Positions 7,469 through 13,094 of a stretch of 13,094 bases of DNA are shown in pieces. The notes beneath the pieces were generated by a model that searched no databases, had not been told where the DNA came from, and worked only from the letters and a program-made list of their open reading frames with translations. The DNA comes from Gemmatimonadota bacterium (GTDB lineage Bacteria; GCA-2686955). Numbering within the stretch: the stretch's first letter is position 1; the number at the start of each line of letters is the position of its first letter. Location of the stretch: the NCBI GenBank assembly GCA_002686955.1, contig NYZA01000198.1:1-13094 (forward strand), written 5' to 3'. The position numbers and the translations under genes are program-made.

Positions 7469-8932
7469 CTAAGCTGTAGATTGTCTAGTGAGATGTTCGC
7501 CCAAGCGCAGTGCGAGAGCTACAATCGTATTCGTGGGATTGGTCGCACCCGCAGTTGGGAAGACCGTTGCTCCTGAGACGTACAGATTCTCCATCCCAAA
7601 AACTCGACAATTGTGGTCGACCACCCCTGAGTCGGCATCGGATGACATTCGACATGTACCCGACGGATGGCTGTGAAGTCCCTGGCCAACCCACCGGATC
7701 GCGTCTCCCCCCAGCTTGGAAGCAATCTGATCCGAGGCCCTCTTTGCATAAGCGAGTGTACGTCGATCAACGTCGGTTTGCTCGATGTGCAACTCGGGTA
7801 CTGCGTAGCCCATCGCATCGCGTTGGCCGCTGTTCAAGAAAATCAGATTGTCTTTGGAAGAGGTCAGGTCCGGAGAAAGGCGAACGGCTACAAGTCCGGG
7901 TTCCTTGCTGATTTTGAGGAGGACCGCATCGTCAAGTTGCACATTGCAGGCGTTGAGACTCTGGGCGTGCGCCAAGGTGTCGAGGCTATGGGAGCGCAGG
8001 CCACGAGTGTTGCTCAGTGATGTGATTTCCGGTCTAAACAGCCCCGCGTAATGAGGATGGTAGCAAAAGTATCTTCCCAGCGACGAGCCGTGATTGCCAA
8101 ACCCATAGGGGAACCAGTGAGACTGGGACATGAGCAACAACCTGGGGGACTCGATCACACCTGCGGCGACTACGAAACGCTTCGCCGTAATCGAAGATTC
8201 CTCGCCATTGCTTTTTCGCACGGTGATATGTGAGATCGATTTCCCATCCAACGTCACAAGTCTCGTAGCACGGAGTCCTTCCAGGAGCGTCCCATGCGGT
8301 AATTCCGAGAACCGTTTGATCTCTCCGTCTGCCAGTCGCAGCGGACCCTTTCCGCAACTAGACACTGCCTTGGTAAAGAACTCCATCTTTCTACCATCAA
8401 CGGTCAAGTCAAGATCCACGCTTTTCCCCTTCGTGGACTTGGGGTAATCGCAGATGCGAGGGGGTTCGGCGTTCGGTCTATATGGTGCACCCCTAACACA
8501 AAGAAACTTCTCCGATTCGCAGTAGTACGGATCGAGATCTTCATATCGGATCGGCCAATCCGCCGAGTGGCCATGGGTGGATCGGATCGTGAAATTGTAT
8601 GGCCACATTCGCCCGACCACACCACCCCACCGAGCGCTGGTGCCACCCAGCTCTATTCTCCTTGCCGCCGCGATGGGATAGTTGAAAGACCCACTCGTGC
8701 GGTAATCGAAGGTGGAGGAGAGTTTCTTCCCTGCCTCGATCACAACCGTACTCAGGCCCGCCTCAGTCGTCTTGAACGCCACGGGAAGGCCGGCGAATCC
8801 CGAACCGATAATCGCAATGTCGTACGTGGTGCTCGTGCGCTCGCGGATATTGCAACCCTGCCCCAACGCCATGGAGGCCACGGCCGCGGCCCCTCCACTC
8901 AAGAGCTGGCGACGAGAGATCACATCATTCAT
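7469..8932 (-). CDS. Tat-exported GMC-family flavin oxidoreductase
   Basis: A 487-residue FAD enzyme of the glucose-methanol-choline family. It opens with a twin-arginine signal (SRRQLLSGGAA, 6-16) and a small-residue stretch ending LGQGC. The Rossmann motif IIGSGFAG follows at about 41-48, then GGTSARWGG (about 96-104), a flavin-site segment. The C-terminal GMC block holds the active-site pair H420/H422 in LHSHPSGTCRM and SGATVFPTAGATNPTNT. It should oxidise an alcohol, sugar or sterol-like hydroxyl in the periplasm, but the substrate cannot be read from sequence. A cytochrome c encoded just downstream is the likely electron acceptor, as in membrane-bound fructose, gluconate or sorbitol dehydrogenases. 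The start is uncertain: a GTG at 8944 adds four residues, and neither start has a clear ribosome site. GC is lower than in the left block. Confidence 0.88.
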   Translation of the reverse strand: MNDVISRRQLLSGGAAAVASMALGQGCNIRERTSTTYDIAIIGSGFAGLPVAFKTTEAGLSTVVIEAGKKLSSTFDYRTSGSFNYPIAAARRIELGGTSARWGGVVGRMWPYNFTIRSTHGHSADWPIRYEDLDPYYCESEKFLCVRGAPYRPNAEPPRICDYPKSTKGKSVDLDLTVDGRKMEFFTKAVSSCGKGPLRLADGEIKRFSELPHGTLLEGLRATRLVTLDGKSISHITVRKSNGEESSITAKRFVVAAGVIESPRLLLMSQSHWFPYGFGNHGSSLGRYFCYHPHYAGLFRPEITSLSNTRGLRSHSLDTLAHAQSLNACNVQLDDAVLLKISKEPGLVAVRLSPDLTSSKDNLIFLNSGQRDAMGYAVPELHIEQTDVDRRTLAYAKRASDQIASKLGGDAIRWVGQGLHSHPSGTCRMSSDADSGVVDHNCRVFGMENLYVSGATVFPTAGATNPTNTIVALALRLGEHLTRQSTA

Positions 8933-8944
8933 GTTGTCTAGCAC

Positions 8945-9407
8945 TTGATTCGTCTCGTGATGGTCACTGGGTCAGGCCGTCAACCCGCCGAGGAATTCAG
9001 CACCGGTAACTCGATGAATTGGACGGTGTACTATGCCGGAGCGGTGGATTCGTGTCAATGCAGGAGTTCCCCCAGGATCCGCCAAAAAGCGGTGCCCGAA
9101 TGGAGCCCGTTGCGGCTCCGCGGTTCGGTGCCGCGCACGAACGCATGGATGTAGACCGCCATCCTTTTTTGTGCGGTGGTGGTCGGGGAGATCCTTCGTG
9201 ATGAGCGACCCGCGATGCGGACCCTGGTACCGTGGACTGCTCCTCGTGAAGCGTTCGAGCAGCCGCCGGGCGGTGCGCCGACGTGGGCTCCCGCGCACGC
9301 GTTCATAAAGCAAAGGCAGCCCCGCCCCGCGACGCTACGCAGCCACTGGAGTATGCGTCGCCTCGGCGGTCGAGACATAGATTCCGCATATCACCCCAAT
9401 CCCCGAC
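8945..9407. other. Non-coding region upstream of the GMC operon
   Basis: Apart from the promoter described separately, nothing convincing is seen. Open frames on the minus strand (for example 9055-9378) are Arg-rich, have no ribosome site and match no family I know. No T-tailed hairpin follows the ribbon-helix-helix gene that ends at 9408. Confidence 0.5.
9030..9058 (-). promoter_or_regulatory. Strong candidate promoter of the GMC oxidoreductase-cytochrome operon
   Basis: On the minus strand, TTGACA (9058-9053, perfect -35) is followed by exactly 17 nt and CATAGT (9035-9030, 4 of 6 of the -10). Transcription would start near 9023, leaving a leader of about 80-90 nt before the GMC start. It is the best promoter match in the window. 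Confidence 0.6.
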
Positions 9408-9572
9408 TCACTCCTTCCCCTTCTTCCTCCTCCTGCGCCGCTGGGCCACCGCGTCTTGCAGGAGGAACTCGATCTGAGCGTTGACGCTGCGGAAATCGTC
9501 GGCGGCCCAGCGGGCGAGCTCTTTGTAGAGCTTGGGGGAGATGCGGAGCAGGAAGCGTTTTCGCTCGGGCAT
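9408..9572 (-). CDS. Arc-type ribbon-helix-helix DNA-binding protein, 54 aa
   Basis: A 54-residue gene, starting [19 protein letters not shown] and ending in a basic tail. The pattern is that of an Arc/MetJ ribbon-helix-helix: a beta-strand KRFLLRI (5-11) that would enter the DNA major groove, helix A from [15 protein letters not shown] (13-27), and helix B from [14 protein letters not shown] (29-42). RHH proteins work as dimers that bind short palindromes. It starts 9 nt after the stop of the SPFH gene on the same strand, so the two are almost surely co-transcribed. From memory, Arc-like proteins often sit next to SPFH genes. It may control its own operon through the palindromes at 10492-10532; that is inference. 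No strong ribosome site is seen, so coupling is likely. Confidence 0.82.
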   Translation of the reverse strand: MPERKRFLLRISPKLYKELARWAADDFRSVNAQIEFLLQDAVAQRRRRRKKGKE

Positions 9573-9581
9573 CTCGGCGGC

Positions 9582-10460
9582 CTACTGGTAGAGGGTGCCC
9601 GCGTTGACGACGGGGGAGGCGGAGGATTCGCTGCAGAGGACGACGAGGAGGTTGCTGACCATGGCGGCCTTGCGCTCCTCGTCGAGCTCGACGACCTGGT
9701 TTTCGTTCAGTTTGTCGAGGGCGAGCTCGACCATGCTGACGGCGCCGTTGACGATCTGGGTGCGGGCGGCCACGACGGCGCTGGCCTGCTGGCGGCGGAG
9801 CATCGCTTCGGCGATCTCGGGGGCGTAGGCGAGGTGGCTGATCCTGGCCTCGATGACGCGGATTCCGGCGCGGGAGAAACGTTCGGTGAGCTCGCGCTCG
9901 AGGACCTCGTTGACGCGGTCGGTGCCGGCGCGGAGGGTCAGGAGCTCTTCGTCGGCGTCGTCGAAATTGTCGTAGGGGTAGGAGCCGGCCATGTGGCGCA
10001 CGGCGGCTTCGCTCTGGACGACGGCGTATTCACCAAAATCGTCGACGTCGAAGGAGGCGCGGTAGGTGTCTTCGACCTTCCAGACGACGACGGCGGCGAT
10101 CTCGATCGGGTTGCCGGCCTTGTCGTTCACCTTGATCTTCTCGCCGTTCAGATTGCGGGCGCGCAGGGTGATCCTCTCCTTCAGGTAGAGGGGGTTGGCC
10201 CAGAAGAAGCCGTTCTGCTTCACCGTGCCCTTGTAGGTGCCGAAGAGGACGAGTACGCGGGCGTCGTTCGGATTGACGATGAAGAAGCCGAGGGAGACGA
10301 AGACGGTCAACAGCAAGAGGGGGATGAAGTAGATCAGAAGGCTCGGGTTGTGGGTGCGGATCAGGGTGACCATCGTGTAGATCGCGAGGGCGATCATCAG
10401 GGTGACGATGCCGACGACGACGTATCCGTTGGTGGCCGAGCGGGATCTTTCGGTGCTCAT
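9582..10460 (-). CDS. SPFH / band-7 (prohibitin-stomatin) family membrane protein
   Basis: A 292-residue protein. Two hydrophobic helices near the N-terminus (about 13-34, from [20 protein letters not shown], and about 39-64, around [20 protein letters not shown]) precede an SPFH domain. Typical segments include [40 protein letters not shown] and the [20 protein letters not shown] stretch. Helical segments ([20 protein letters not shown]) complete the C-terminal part. Such proteins assemble into membrane-bound rings or scaffolds that organise membrane microdomains and protease complexes; the exact partner here is unknown. The ATG at 10460 has AAGGAG about 6 nt upstream, so the start is secure. 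It is the first gene of a two-gene unit with the ribbon-helix-helix protein. Confidence 0.9.
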   Translation of the reverse strand: MSTERSRSATNGYVVVGIVTLMIALAIYTMVTLIRTHNPSLLIYFIPLLLLTVFVSLGFFIVNPNDARVLVLFGTYKGTVKQNGFFWANPLYLKERITLRARNLNGEKIKVNDKAGNPIEIAAVVVWKVEDTYRASFDVDDFGEYAVVQSEAAVRHMAGSYPYDNFDDADEELLTLRAGTDRVNEVLERELTERFSRAGIRVIEARISHLAYAPEIAEAMLRRQQASAVVAARTQIVNGAVSMVELALDKLNENQVVELDEERKAAMVSNLLVVLCSESSASPVVNAGTLYQ

Positions 10461-10491
10461 GGGGTGCTCCTTGTATCGAAGTGGTATTGAG

Positions 10492-10532
10492 ATGATATCA
10501 TACTGATAACGGCAGCGGGTGCATTATCGATA
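10492..10532. promoter_or_regulatory. Cluster of short palindromes upstream of the SPFH operon (candidate operator)
   Basis: ATGATATCAT (10492-10501) is a perfect 10-bp palindrome, overlapping TATCA-TAC-TGATA (10496-10508). TATCGATA (10525-10532) is another perfect palindrome. All share TATCA/TATCG half-sites and lie 32-72 nt upstream of the SPFH start. On the minus strand the first overlaps TATGAT, a possible -10 box, and the last overlaps GATAAT; neither has a good -35. An operator for the co-encoded RHH protein is the simplest reading. Confidence 0.4.
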
Positions 10533-11016
10533 CACCGGGCGGCAAGAGTGGATTCAGTTGGGGGGCGTGGGGAAGATCGAAGACCGGGACGAGGGGGACA
10601 GATTACTGGTCCGCCAAAGTCCGGCGGTTGTTGCGCGTCCAGCTAGCGTGATCGCATGGCAGAGCATATGAGTCTTGAGTACCGCGCCTCTCTCGAGCGG
10701 CCAGTTCTTGCTCCGTGGTATGCAAAACGTCGGCCTTCAGCGCTCCGAAGAGCGCCTCACCTGTCGTGATGCTCGCAACCATACATATCTCGGGGCTCAC
10801 TAACGCCGCCCGCGCACTCGCGTTCCCTCCGCTTCGGCCACCTCCTCTCGGAGATTGCACTTCGGTTCGGCTTCCGGCCTGGTGGCTAGCCTTTGGCCGG
10901 ACGGGACTTGATCGCCGTAACCGACGATCTCACCCGCTGGCTGACATTGACAAGTTTCAAGGGCTTGAAGCCCTATTCCATCGTCCCGAGCATCGCTCGG
11001 CACTATCAGCGGGTTG
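10533..11016. other. Non-coding region with small hairpins
   Basis: No gene could be supported. The longest frames (minus 10603-10860, plus 10715-11080) lie largely on opposite strands of the same DNA and match nothing known to me. A compact hairpin GCGCTC-CGAA-GAGCGC is at 10740-10755. Base composition falls across this stretch, consistent with a junction between older and acquired DNA. Confidence 0.45.
10960..11000 (-). terminator. Pair of hairpins downstream of the barrel gene (weak terminator candidate)
   Basis: Just past the 11017 stop on the minus strand are CCGAGC-3-GCTCGG (10987-11001) and AGGGCT-TGA-AGCCCT (10960-10974). Both have perfect 6-bp stems with 3-nt loops. No T-run follows, so these may protect or end the transcript without being a classical terminator. 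Confidence 0.3.
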
Positions 11017-12036
11017 TCATTCATCCCCCCAGTACCGATCAGCAGCGAATCCAATCTGCAAGCGGTTTAGCCGTTGTTGAAAACGGATATTATAGTAGTC
11101 ATATCCATAATCATATCTCATGAACACTCCCAACCTAGTGGTCCACGACCACGGAGGCCTAGCACTTGCGGTTAGTTCCAAAGAGACGCGGTCATGGGTG
11201 TCAACTTCCGTGACGATCGGGTTTGCACCTTTTGGATCAGTAATATTGTTCCCTCTCTGTCCCCACGAATAACTGATTCCTCCCATTGCCTTGTATTTCC
11301 ACGTCTTTGTCAGTCCGTATTGCTTGGGGGCACTACGAAAGCTCATTCCGATTGCCACTTTTTCGTACTGTCCATCCAGTTCATCAGTTCGGTTTTCTTC
11401 TAGTGGATGCCAGCGTGTCCACACCTCCATCGATGTAGGAATATAGTTCACGTCCTGCACCCAGCCGACCCCAGCACGGATGAAATTGGTCGAGAAGCTG
11501 CCACTAATGGTATTCACGTGGCCCGCCCTCACTTTTTCATCCTCAGAAGCGACTATTTCGTCCTCGGCGTAGAAGGCGCCTGCCTGCCCATTCGAATGGT
11601 GACTTAGCATTAAGTAAGGATACCAAAAGCTGTCATTCGAGCTGCCCTGCCCCTGTCCGCAGCTTATAGTCCAGAATGCTGCGAGACCCGGCATGAAGCT
11701 GGGGGTGCGTACTGGTGCAGAATCATCTCTGTACATCCGGAGCCTAACCCGAGGGTTGAGGGTTAGGAGAAACGAGTTGATTCGAAGGACTTGAAAATGA
11801 TTATTTAGGTCGGCTTCAAACCACAAGTCTTCGGAGCCGACATCACCACCAGTGCTAAGGCCGCCTCCAACGGTGATGTAGCTTGGGTCGAGATATGACT
11901 TCATGATCGTCGCTGCATTTTCAGCGGGGTCCCCTTCGTCGGCCAGTACGGGCTTACCGTACGATGGCATCATCCCCCCCAGAACTAGGGCCGTAGCTGC
12001 GATGCGGCATCTTGCTGTCCGCTCATTCTGGTGCAC
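11017..12036 (-). CDS. Outer-membrane phospholipase A-like beta-barrel
   Basis: A 339-residue exported protein. An N-terminal signal (positive RTARCR, then IAATALVLGG) ends near PVLA-DEG, about residue 32. The mature part is made of alternating aromatic and polar stretches typical of an outer-membrane barrel. SHHSNG (145-150) closely resembles the HxSNG catalytic motif of outer-membrane phospholipase A (PldA), giving H146 and S148. STNFIR near N184 may supply the third catalytic residue, as N156 does in E. coli. It would cleave acyl chains of outer-membrane phospholipids, with calcium and as a dimer in the known family. It is longer than E. coli PldA because of an acidic insertion (about 160-175) between the Ser and the Asn. 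The GTG at 12036 is chosen for a GGAGG 7-8 nt upstream. GC is low compared with the left block. It could be a non-catalytic relative. Confidence 0.68.
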   Translation of the reverse strand: MHQNERTARCRIAATALVLGGMMPSYGKPVLADEGDPAENAATIMKSYLDPSYITVGGGLSTGGDVGSEDLWFEADLNNHFQVLRINSFLLTLNPRVRLRMYRDDSAPVRTPSFMPGLAAFWTISCGQGQGSSNDSFWYPYLMLSHHSNGQAGAFYAEDEIVASEDEKVRAGHVNTISGSFSTNFIRAGVGWVQDVNYIPTSMEVWTRWHPLEENRTDELDGQYEKVAIGMSFRSAPKQYGLTKTWKYKAMGGISYSWGQRGNNITDPKGANPIVTEVDTHDRVSLELTASARPPWSWTTRLGVFMRYDYGYDYYNIRFQQRLNRLQIGFAADRYWGDE

Positions 12037-12069
12037 AGTGCGTTCCTCCACTTTCAGAAATGTCGACGG

Positions 12070-12099
12070 ATTTTGGAGAGCAGCCCAGCCACGTATCAA
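12070..12099 (-). promoter_or_regulatory. Candidate promoter of the phospholipase A-like gene
   Basis: On the minus strand TTGATA (12099-12094) is followed by 18 nt and CAAAAT (12075-12070). These match 5 of 6 and 4 of 6 consensus bases. The start would be near 12062, leaving a 26-nt leader that contains the GGAGG ribosome site. Confidence 0.42.
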
Positions 12100-12390
12100 G
12101 GCGAGTCTAGCATGCCGGCGAGGGTGATATGAGGCCTGGAGTCCGCCGGCCACGAAGCATCACGTATTCCTGTAATCACCGCCCGTCCGCACCTTGCGCA
12201 GCGAGAACTGAATTGCCCATCAAGGTTTCACATTTCCCTTGACGGACTGGATCTTTCGTCCATGACCGTGGTACATCTCCGTTACAACTGGCTCGTCGGG
12301 CTCGTGGCGGCAGTGGCCAATCGCCCCTGGCCCGAGCGGACCCCGACCCGGTACTCATGGCATGCAAAAGTCTCCCGCCTTAATGAATGA
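12100..12390. other. Non-coding stretch before the repeated RNA-like modules
   Basis: A 42-residue frame at 12262-12390 (+) starts MTVVHLRYNW but has no ribosome site and is not recognised. An inverted repeat TCAAGG/CCTTGA lies at 12220-12242. Nothing else could be supported. Confidence 0.4.
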
Positions 12391-12435
12391 CGCTGCCGCT
12401 AACCTGCGGCGCTAAGCGCCGTCTGGTTCAGCGGC

Positions 12436-12491
12436 TTGATACTCATTGAGCCCCCTCCTGGCCGTACCCTGTGGGCAAGGCCAGGCTGGCC
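12436..12491 (+). repeat. Direct repeat, left copy (partner 12891-12947)
   Basis: TTGATACTCATTGAG and the GC-rich hairpin sequence after it recur at 12891-12947. The two copies differ by two substitutions and one single-base gap over about 57 positions. Weaker similarity extends upstream to about 12380 and 12833. Confidence 0.9.
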
Positions 12492-12508
12492 CCTCGGGGC
12501 GGTTTTTT
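12489..12508 (+). terminator. Rho-independent terminator
   Basis: GCCCC-TC-GGGGC (12489-12500) followed by GG and six T (12503-12508), on the plus strand. It sits immediately after the orphan RNA-like module. No protein gene on this strand ends nearby, so it most likely ends that RNA. Confidence 0.6.
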
Positions 12509-12574
12509 CTCTTGACTACCGGTGGGCTCATAAGTGTTAGGCGGCTTGGTGGACACCTCCGATAGAAAAAACAG

Positions 12575-12799
12575 CTACTTCCTGGGCTCCGCACGCCGTA
12601 TGCACAGAAGCACGATGCCAACAGCTATTGCCAGGGACCAGCCGATGATCCAAGCGATGCGTTCCTCGCGAGTGTCCAAGTTGAAGCCAAAGAAGTCGAT
12701 AGTGAGGGGGACAATTCCAGCCAACGCTAAGACAGCCACGCCACCTAGCACTGTGCCAAAACCAACTAAGATCCCGCCCGCGATTCTGAGTCTAGACAC
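12575..12799 (-). CDS. Small two-helix membrane protein, unknown function
   Basis: A 74-residue protein with two hydrophobic helices: GGILVGFGTVLGGVAVLALA (about 8-27) plus a few residues, and IAWIIGWSLAIAVGIVLLCI (about 48-67). A short polar loop (FGFNLDTREER) lies between them, and the C-terminus RRAEPRK is basic. I do not recognise the family. The start is GTG at 12799 with GAGGAGG about 9 nt upstream, a strong ribosome site that supports a real gene. It points away from the transposase and lies between the two RNA-like modules. It may be an older chromosomal gene next to the insertion, or cargo caught between two element ends. After its stop the minus strand has a run of T (TTTTTT, 12570-12565), but only a 3-bp stem. 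Confidence 0.6.
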   Translation of the reverse strand: MSRLRIAGGILVGFGTVLGGVAVLALAGIVPLTIDFFGFNLDTREERIAWIIGWSLAIAVGIVLLCIRRAEPRK

Positions 12800-12840
12800 T
12801 ACTTGGATCCTCCTCGTGCGATGCGGTGCGTCTCAGTCCG

Positions 12841-12947
12841 CCGAACGCTGTCGATCAGCTGCGGGGCGTAGCCTCGTCTGCTGCGTTCGGTTGATAGTCA
12901 TTGAGCCCCCTCCTGGCCGTACCCTTTGGGGCAAGGCCAGGCTGGCC
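12841..12947 (+). ncRNA. Candidate IS110 bridge RNA region upstream of the transposase
   Basis: IS110-group elements are known to encode a bridge RNA in the non-coding end before the transposase; this segment has the right place and orientation. Domain 1 has the stem CCGAACGC (12841-12848) with GCGTTCGG (12883-12890), an 8-bp perfect match. It encloses a hairpin CGGGGC-GTA-GCCTCG (12862-12876), with unpaired strands of 13 and 6 nt between the two stems. Domain 2 is CCTGGCC-GTA-CCC-loop-GGG-CAA-GGCCAGG (12912-12941). Relative to the orphan copy, the inner hairpin swaps a C-G pair for G-C and uses one G-U, so its pairing is kept. The exact RNA ends and the element's left end are not determined. 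Confidence 0.5.
12891..12947 (+). repeat. Direct repeat, right copy (partner 12436-12491)
   Basis: Same linker and second hairpin as the left copy. It ends 35 nt before the transposase ATG. Confidence 0.9.
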
Positions 12948-12982
12948 GTCAGCTAGCACTCACACCAGCACGGAGGAAGCTC

Positions 12983-13094
12983 ATGCGATTCTACCCCGGT
13001 CGGCACAAGCACTACTGCGGAATCGACCTGCACGCGCGGACCATGTACGTCTGCATCCTGGATGTCGAAGGCGAGGAATGCCTGTCGGCGGACA
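12983..13094 (+). CDS. IS110-family transposase, N-terminal fragment (cut by window end)
   Basis: The first 37 residues are MRFYPGRHKHYCGIDLHARTMYVCILDVEG and a few more. YCGIDLHARTMYVCILD is the characteristic opening of the RuvC-like DEDD domain of IS110-family recombinases, with D15 as the first catalytic Asp. These enzymes work with a bridge RNA to join donor and target DNA. The ATG at 12983 has GGAGG 7 nt upstream. The catalytic Ser domain lies outside the window, so an intact gene cannot be confirmed. The long upstream non-coding part fits the IS110 group rather than the IS1111 group, which carries its RNA downstream. Confidence 0.85.
   Translation, partial: MRFYPGRHKHYCGIDLHARTMYVCILDVEGEECLSAD

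Larger units (their letters stand above)
12391..12508 (+). ncRNA. Structured RNA-like module, orphan copy (IS110 bridge RNA-like)
   Basis: This module resembles the sequence upstream of the IS110 transposase at 12841-12947. Domain 1 is a stem with 3' arm ending at 12435: either GCCGCTAAC (12395-12403) with GTTCAGCGGC (12426-12435, one bulge), or CGCTG (12391-12395) with CAGCG (12429-12433). It encloses a hairpin CGGCGC-TAA-GCGCCG (12407-12421). A conserved linker TTGATACTCATTGAGCCC follows. Domain 2 is CCTGGCC-GTA-CCC-TGT-GGG-CAA-GGCCAGG (12457-12485), with an internal loop. Homology to the second copy ends near 12491, and an intrinsic terminator follows instead of a transposase gene. That makes an independent RNA gene possible, although a decayed IS110 left end is the plain alternative. 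No clear promoter is visible. Confidence 0.42.
12841..13094 (+). mobile_element. IS110-family insertion sequence, left part (continues past the window)
   Basis: It is made up of the candidate bridge RNA segment and the 5' part of the transposase gene. The true left end is not resolved: IS110 elements lack long terminal inverted repeats, and no target duplication can be checked because the right end is missing. The left end probably lies between the GTG of the small membrane gene (12799) and 12841. Confidence 0.65.

Noticed and set aside
9055-9378. 107-codon minus-strand frame upstream of the GMC gene
   Set aside because: Arg-rich with no recognisable domain or ribosome site.
9456-10490. 344-codon plus-strand frame very rich in Glu, Asp, Gly and Val
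   Set aside because: Its composition is a mirror of the SPFH gene read backwards; the SPFH gene has a strong ribosome site and known domains.
10603-10860. 85-codon minus-strand frame in the spacer upstream of the SPFH gene
   Set aside because: No ribosome site and no recognised domain; a competing frame covers much of the same DNA on the other strand, so neither can be supported.
12262-12390. 42-residue frame on the plus strand (MTVVHLRYNW...)
   Set aside because: No ribosome site, no recognised family, and it runs up against the repeated RNA-like module.
12536-12542. GTTAGGC resembling an integron attC core site
   Set aside because: No matching GCCTAAC arm is found at a proper distance (the nearest, GCCGCTAAC, lacks a base), no integrase is present, and the following gene is on the opposite strand.

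Overview
This 13.1 kb window looks like a chromosomal piece of a GC-rich, probably uncultured proteobacterial or myxobacterial-type bacterium. That reading rests on the high-GC coding bias, NrfD-type membrane anchors, a Tat-exported GMC oxidoreductase, an outer-membrane beta-barrel enzyme and the IS110 transposase type. No rRNA, tRNA or CRISPR array was seen, so the taxonomy is inference only.

Left block (about 300-6300): a class I/II PLP-dependent aminotransferase (+) converges on a two-gene operon (-). The operon encodes a fused four-cluster ferredoxin/NrfD quinone-linked membrane subunit, followed by a large molybdopterin oxidoreductase with no export signal. Together these two should form a membrane-anchored respiratory molybdoenzyme with its active site in the cytoplasm. 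The gap between the convergent genes is filled almost exactly by a 154-bp imperfect palindrome whose arms start 3 nt from each stop codon. A 660-bp non-coding stretch lies upstream of the operon.

Middle block (about 6950-9060, visibly lower GC): a Tat-dependent flavin GMC oxidoreductase and a small lipoprotein cytochrome c (both -), read from a good sigma70-type promoter at 9030-9058. They form a plausible periplasmic dehydrogenase and electron acceptor pair.

Next block (9408-10530, -): an SPFH/band-7 membrane protein followed 9 nt later by a 54-aa Arc-type ribbon-helix-helix protein. Short palindromes lie in the upstream region. The block at 11017-12036 (-, low GC) encodes an outer-membrane phospholipase A-like barrel with its own candidate promoter.

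Right edge (about 12380-13094): the most unusual part. Two diverged copies of a structured RNA-like module lie 455 bp apart. The right copy sits directly upstream of an IS110-family transposase that runs off the window, which is where IS110 elements encode their bridge RNA. The left copy has no transposase and ends in an intrinsic terminator. Between the copies: a constant 3' hairpin domain, a first hairpin whose pairing is kept despite sequence change, and different guide-like internal loops. A small two-helix membrane protein gene (-) lies between the two copies.
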